This document shows, in pieces, positions 6,344 to 8,214 of a stretch of 8,214 nt of DNA. Made by a program: the position numbers and the translations under genes. The DNA comes from an uncultured Porphyromonadaceae bacterium (GTDB lineage Bacteria > Bacteroidota > Bacteroidia > Bacteroidales > Muribaculaceae). The stretch spans positions 1 through 8,214 of the forward strand of contig CAMWZE010000056.1 in the NCBI GenBank assembly GCA_947178685.1, read 5' to 3'. Numbering within the stretch: the stretch's first letter is position 1; every line of letters starts with the position of its first letter. Below the pieces are notes generated by a model. That model was not told the origin of the DNA. It did not search any database and was given only the letters and a program-made list of their open reading frames with translations.

Positions 6344-7369
6344 ATGGAAGATATAAAGCAACAGACTTTCGCCGCCGGCGATTTCAAGAACGAGCAGACA
6401 GCGCGCTGGTGCCCCGGATGTGGCGACCACGCTATCCTCAACGTGCTCCACAAGGCTATGGCCGAGGTGGGAGTCGCACCTAAAGACACAGCTGTGATCT
6501 CAGGCATCGGATGCTCTTCGCGTCTCCCCTATTACATGAACACCTATGGCATGCACACAATCCACGGACGTGCAGCCGCCATCGCCACAGGCGTGAAGAC
6601 AGCCCGCCCTGACCTCACGGTATGGCAGATCTCAGGCGACGGCGACGGCCTGGCCATCGGTGGCAACCACTTCATCCACGCGTTGCGCCGCAACATCGAC
6701 ATCAATATCCTTCTCTTCAACAATAAGATCTACGGTCTTACAAAGGGTCAGTACTCACCCACTTCCGACCGTGGCTTCGTGTCGAAATCATCACCTTACG
6801 GCACCACCGAGGATCCCTTCATCCCCGCTGAGCTGGTGTTTGGCGCGCGTGGCAAATTCTTCGCACGCGGCTTCGACATCACCCTCGACACCACCCGCGA
6901 GATTATGGTGGCTGCTGCCCGCCACAAAGGCACTGCCGTAGTGGAGGTGCTTCAGAACTGCGTTATCTTCAACCATGGCATACACACTTGGCTCTCCGAC
7001 AAGGAGGTGCGTGCCGAGCGCACCATCACCCTGCGCCAGGGAGAGAAGATGCTCTTCGGAAAAGAGAACGAGAAGGGTCTTGTGCGCGACGGTTTCCGTC
7101 TGAAAGCAGTGACTGTTGGCGAGGATGGCTATACAATCGACGATGTGCTCGTGCATGACGCCCACACCGAAGACGACATCCTCCACCGTCAGCTCGCCCT
7201 CATGGACGGCCATGATCTCCCCCTCGCTTTGGGCGTGATCCGCGATGTGGAGGCTCCCAGCTATGAGGCCGACGTAGAGGCTCAGGTGGCTGAGGTGAAG
7301 GCCAAGAAAGGCTTCGCCAACCTCCGCGACATGATTGTGCGCACGTCCGAGACCTGGACAGTGGAATAA
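6344..7369 (+). CDS. korB: 2-oxoglutarate:ferredoxin oxidoreductase, beta subunit
   Basis: This 341-residue subunit binds thiamine pyrophosphate and one [4Fe-4S] cluster and carries out decarboxylation and electron transfer. Seen: WCPGCG giving Cys23 and Cys26, GCSSR giving Cys57, and LQNC giving Cys206, the four cluster ligands expected of this family. The TPP motif runs from GDGDG at 98-102 to Asn126-Asn127, followed by KIYGLTKGQ. HGRAAAIATGVK (74-85) is also typical. No extra ferredoxin domain is fused and no small ferredoxin-like subunit follows, so electrons must go to a ferredoxin encoded elsewhere. The start ATG lies 4 nt after the korA stop, so the two are cotranscribed and probably coupled. 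Length is normal for the single-cluster two-subunit enzymes. Gene and function are clear; the exact 2-oxoacid is inferred. Confidence 0.93.
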   Translation: MEDIKQQTFAAGDFKNEQTARWCPGCGDHAILNVLHKAMAEVGVAPKDTAVISGIGCSSRLPYYMNTYGMHTIHGRAAAIATGVKTARPDLTVWQISGDGDGLAIGGNHFIHALRRNIDINILLFNNKIYGLTKGQYSPTSDRGFVSKSSPYGTTEDPFIPAELVFGARGKFFARGFDITLDTTREIMVAAARHKGTAVVEVLQNCVIFNHGIHTWLSDKEVRAERTITLRQGEKMLFGKENEKGLVRDGFRLKAVTVGEDGYTIDDVLVHDAHTEDDILHRQLALMDGHDLPLALGVIRDVEAPSYEADVEAQVAEVKAKKGFANLRDMIVRTSETWTVE

Positions 7370-7406
7370 TCCCGCCATATATCCCCAACCGGATATTTTC
7401 ATATAG

Positions 7407-7449
7407 AAGCCGCTCCATCTTACGGATTTTCCGTGAGATGGAGCGACTT
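7407..7449 (+). terminator. Long hairpin behind korB, probable terminator
   Basis: CGCTCCATCT (7411-7420) pairs perfectly with AGATGGAGCG (7436-7445). The stem continues inward through one G-T pair and ACGG/CCGT to a 5-nt loop ATTTT, and outward after one mismatch as AAG/CTT (7407-7409 with 7447-7449). It begins 37 nt after the korB stop, before the acpP promoter. Neither strand has a proper U-tract after it, so it may terminate poorly or mainly protect the 3' end of korAB mRNA. Confidence 0.65.
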
Positions 7450-7514
7450 GCATTATAGGCTCGTGAGTCAGGAATTTGAGCATATCACCGGGATTATTGC
7501 CCAAAACGGAGGTT

Positions 7515-7549
7515 ATTTTTGCACAAAAATCAAATTTCAGTGCAAAAAT
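7515..7549. promoter_or_regulatory. 10-bp inverted repeat upstream of the acpP promoter (possible operator)
   Basis: ATTTTTGCAC at 7515-7524 is the exact reverse complement of GTGCAAAAAT at 7540-7549, with a 15-bp A/T-rich spacer. The 25-bp distance between arm starts places the arms on roughly the same or adjacent face of the helix, as for a dimeric regulator. It lies about 10 bp before the -33 region of the acpP promoter. TATTTTTG at 7514-7521, within the left arm, also matches a -7 box, but no -33 box stands at the right distance. The motif does not match FadR, FabR or FapR sites that I know. Confidence 0.5.
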
Positions 7550-7559
7550 CGCTGAATTA

Positions 7560-7591
7560 TTTCCGTATATGGATTTTTTTCCTTTACTTTG
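7560..7591 (+). promoter_or_regulatory. acpP-fabF promoter
   Basis: TACTTTG at 7585-7591 followed by CA is the common short variant of the Bacteroidota -7 box. TTTC at 7560-7563 stands near the expected -33 position (24 nt between it and the TTTG of the -7 box, against 23 in the korA promoter). Transcription would start near 7598, giving an A/T-rich leader of about 46 nt before acpP. Confidence 0.65.
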
Positions 7592-7598
7592 CACTCTG

Positions 7599-7636
7599 TA
7601 ACAACGAAAATTCTTTTATTTAACAACAAAATTCTT
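7599..7636 (+). repeat. Near-perfect tandem repeat in the acpP leader
   Basis: TAACAACGAAAATTCTT at 7599-7615 recurs as TAACAACAAAATTCTT at 7621-7636, differing by loss of a single G, at a 22-nt period. Both copies fall within the predicted untranslated leader, the second ending 7 nt before the acpP ATG. There is no Shine-Dalgarno here, so the A-rich copies may help ribosome loading; that role is inference. Confidence 0.7.
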
Positions 7637-7643
7637 AAACGTT

Positions 7644-7880
7644 ATGGCAGATATAGCTTCAAGAGTAAAGGCTATCATCGTTGACAAACTCACTGTTGAC
7701 GAGAACGAGGTAACACCCGCAGCTGAGTTCAGCAAAGATCTCGGCGCTGATTCACTCGACACTGTAGAGCTCATCATGGAGTTCGAGAAGGAATTCGGCA
7801 TCACTATTCCCGATGAGGACGCTGAGAAGATCACAACTGTAGGTGACGCTATCTCTTACATCGAGTCTCACCAGAACTAA
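7644..7880 (+). CDS. acpP: Acyl carrier protein
   Basis: This 78-residue acidic protein carries growing acyl chains on a 4'-phosphopantetheine arm during type II fatty-acid synthesis in the cytoplasm. Seen: the DSL attachment motif in [20 protein letters not shown], with Ser37 as the modified residue, helix I beginning [15 protein letters not shown], and the helix III-IV region [14 protein letters not shown] with the family's normal acidic surface. Length is exactly typical. The start at 7644 gives the standard N-terminus. It is preceded by its own promoter and followed after 29 nt by fabF, the usual order in bacteria, so the two are very likely cotranscribed. Identification is secure. Confidence 0.98.
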   Translation: MADIASRVKAIIVDKLTVDENEVTPAAEFSKDLGADSLDTVELIMEFEKEFGITIPDEDAEKITTVGDAISYIESHQN

Positions 7881-7909
7881 TCAGAAACCAATCCCACCAT
7901 TTTCCCGAT

Positions 7910-8214
7910 ATGGAATTAAAAAGAGTTGTAGTAACCGGACTCGGTGCGCTCACTCCTATAGGCAACGACGCGGAGACGACGTGGAAGAACGCCGTAGAGG
8001 GCGTCAGCGGAGCGGGGCCCATCACGCATTTCGATGCGTCCAAATTCAAGACTCAGTTCGCATGTGAGGTGAAGGATTTCAATCCGGCCGATCATTTCGA
8101 CCGTAAGAAAGCCCGCCAGCTTGACCTCTACGCGATGTATGCCCTTGTGGCAGCCGACGAGGCCATCAAGAATTCAGGTCTTGAAAATGAGAATGTAGAC
8201 AAGAACCGCGTAGG
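7910..8214 (+). CDS. fabF: Beta-ketoacyl-ACP synthase II, N-terminal part (runs off the window)
   Basis: This frame starts at ATG 7910 and stays open to the window end, giving the first 101 residues of a protein normally about 415 long. It condenses malonyl-ACP with acyl-ACP in fatty-acid elongation. Seen: MELKRVVVTGLGALTPIGND, the standard start of FabF, then GVSGAGPITHFDASKFKTQFACEVKDF and FDRKKARQLDLYAMYALVAADEAI, all typical of KAS II. The catalytic Cys-His-His residues lie beyond the edge and cannot be checked. It follows acpP by 29 nt with no terminator between, so the pair forms an operon. FabB-type enzymes share the fold, but the N-terminus and gene order fit FabF. Confidence 0.95.
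   Translation, partial: MELKRVVVTGLGALTPIGNDAETTWKNAVEGVSGAGPITHFDASKFKTQFACEVKDFNPADHFDRKKARQLDLYAMYALVAADEAIKNSGLENENVDKNRV

Noticed and set aside
5920..6507. A 195-codon minus-strand open frame across the korA-korB junction
   Set aside because: It is the reverse of two well-identified genes and contains no family motif.
6791..7594. A 267-codon minus-strand open frame over the korB end and the following gap
   Set aside because: Most of it is the reverse of korB, it crosses the hairpin and the operator-like repeat, and its product shows no credible domain or signal.

Overview
The window looks like chromosomal DNA of a Bacteroidota anaerobe, most likely order Bacteroidales (a Muribaculaceae-like lineage is my guess, not shown). 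The reasons are: Bacteroidota-type promoters (TTTG, about 19 bp, TAnnTTTG) rather than sigma-70 boxes, mostly weak Shine-Dalgarno sequences, a TonB receptor with an STN domain beside a DUF4249-type lipoprotein, a DUF4974-like anti-sigma protein, and a two-gene 2-oxoglutarate:ferredoxin oxidoreductase. Every supported gene is on the + strand. The many minus-strand frames are shadows of C-rich codon use.

Region 1 (1-4090) is an envelope-signalling and uptake cassette. It starts with the last codons of an upstream gene (probably an ECF sigma factor). Then come a short single-pass anti-sigma-like protein, a TonB-dependent outer-membrane receptor with an N-terminal STN signalling domain, and a DUF4249-type surface lipoprotein. 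All junctions overlap (ATGA, TGATG, then 13 nt), so the genes are probably translated as one coupled unit. The logic is that of Fec-type cell-surface signalling: substrate binding at the receptor is relayed through the periplasmic STN domain to the anti-sigma protein, which controls the sigma factor. The substrate cannot be read from the sequence. Two points stand out: the anti-sigma protein has no FecR middle domain, and the receptor lacks the carboxypeptidase-regulatory-like domain usual for this family.

Region 2 (4091-4485) is a 395-nt gap with a terminator hairpin, a 14-bp direct repeat at 20-bp spacing, a weak upstream promoter candidate and a textbook Bacteroidota promoter for the next operon.

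Region 3 (4486-7369) is korA-korB, 4 nt apart, encoding the gamma-alpha fusion and the beta subunit of 2-oxoglutarate:ferredoxin oxidoreductase. All expected TPP and [4Fe-4S] residues of the beta subunit are visible.

Region 4 (7370-7643) holds a long hairpin behind korB, a 10-bp inverted repeat, a promoter and a leader with a tandem repeat. Region 5 (7644-8214) is acpP followed by the start of fabF, the core of fatty-acid chain elongation; fabF runs off the window end.

The gene content is mostly ordinary core and envelope functions. I found no evidence of a mobile element, CRISPR array, tRNA, rRNA or defence system. The more interesting signals are the reduced architecture of the signalling cassette and the repeats in the two regulatory gaps.
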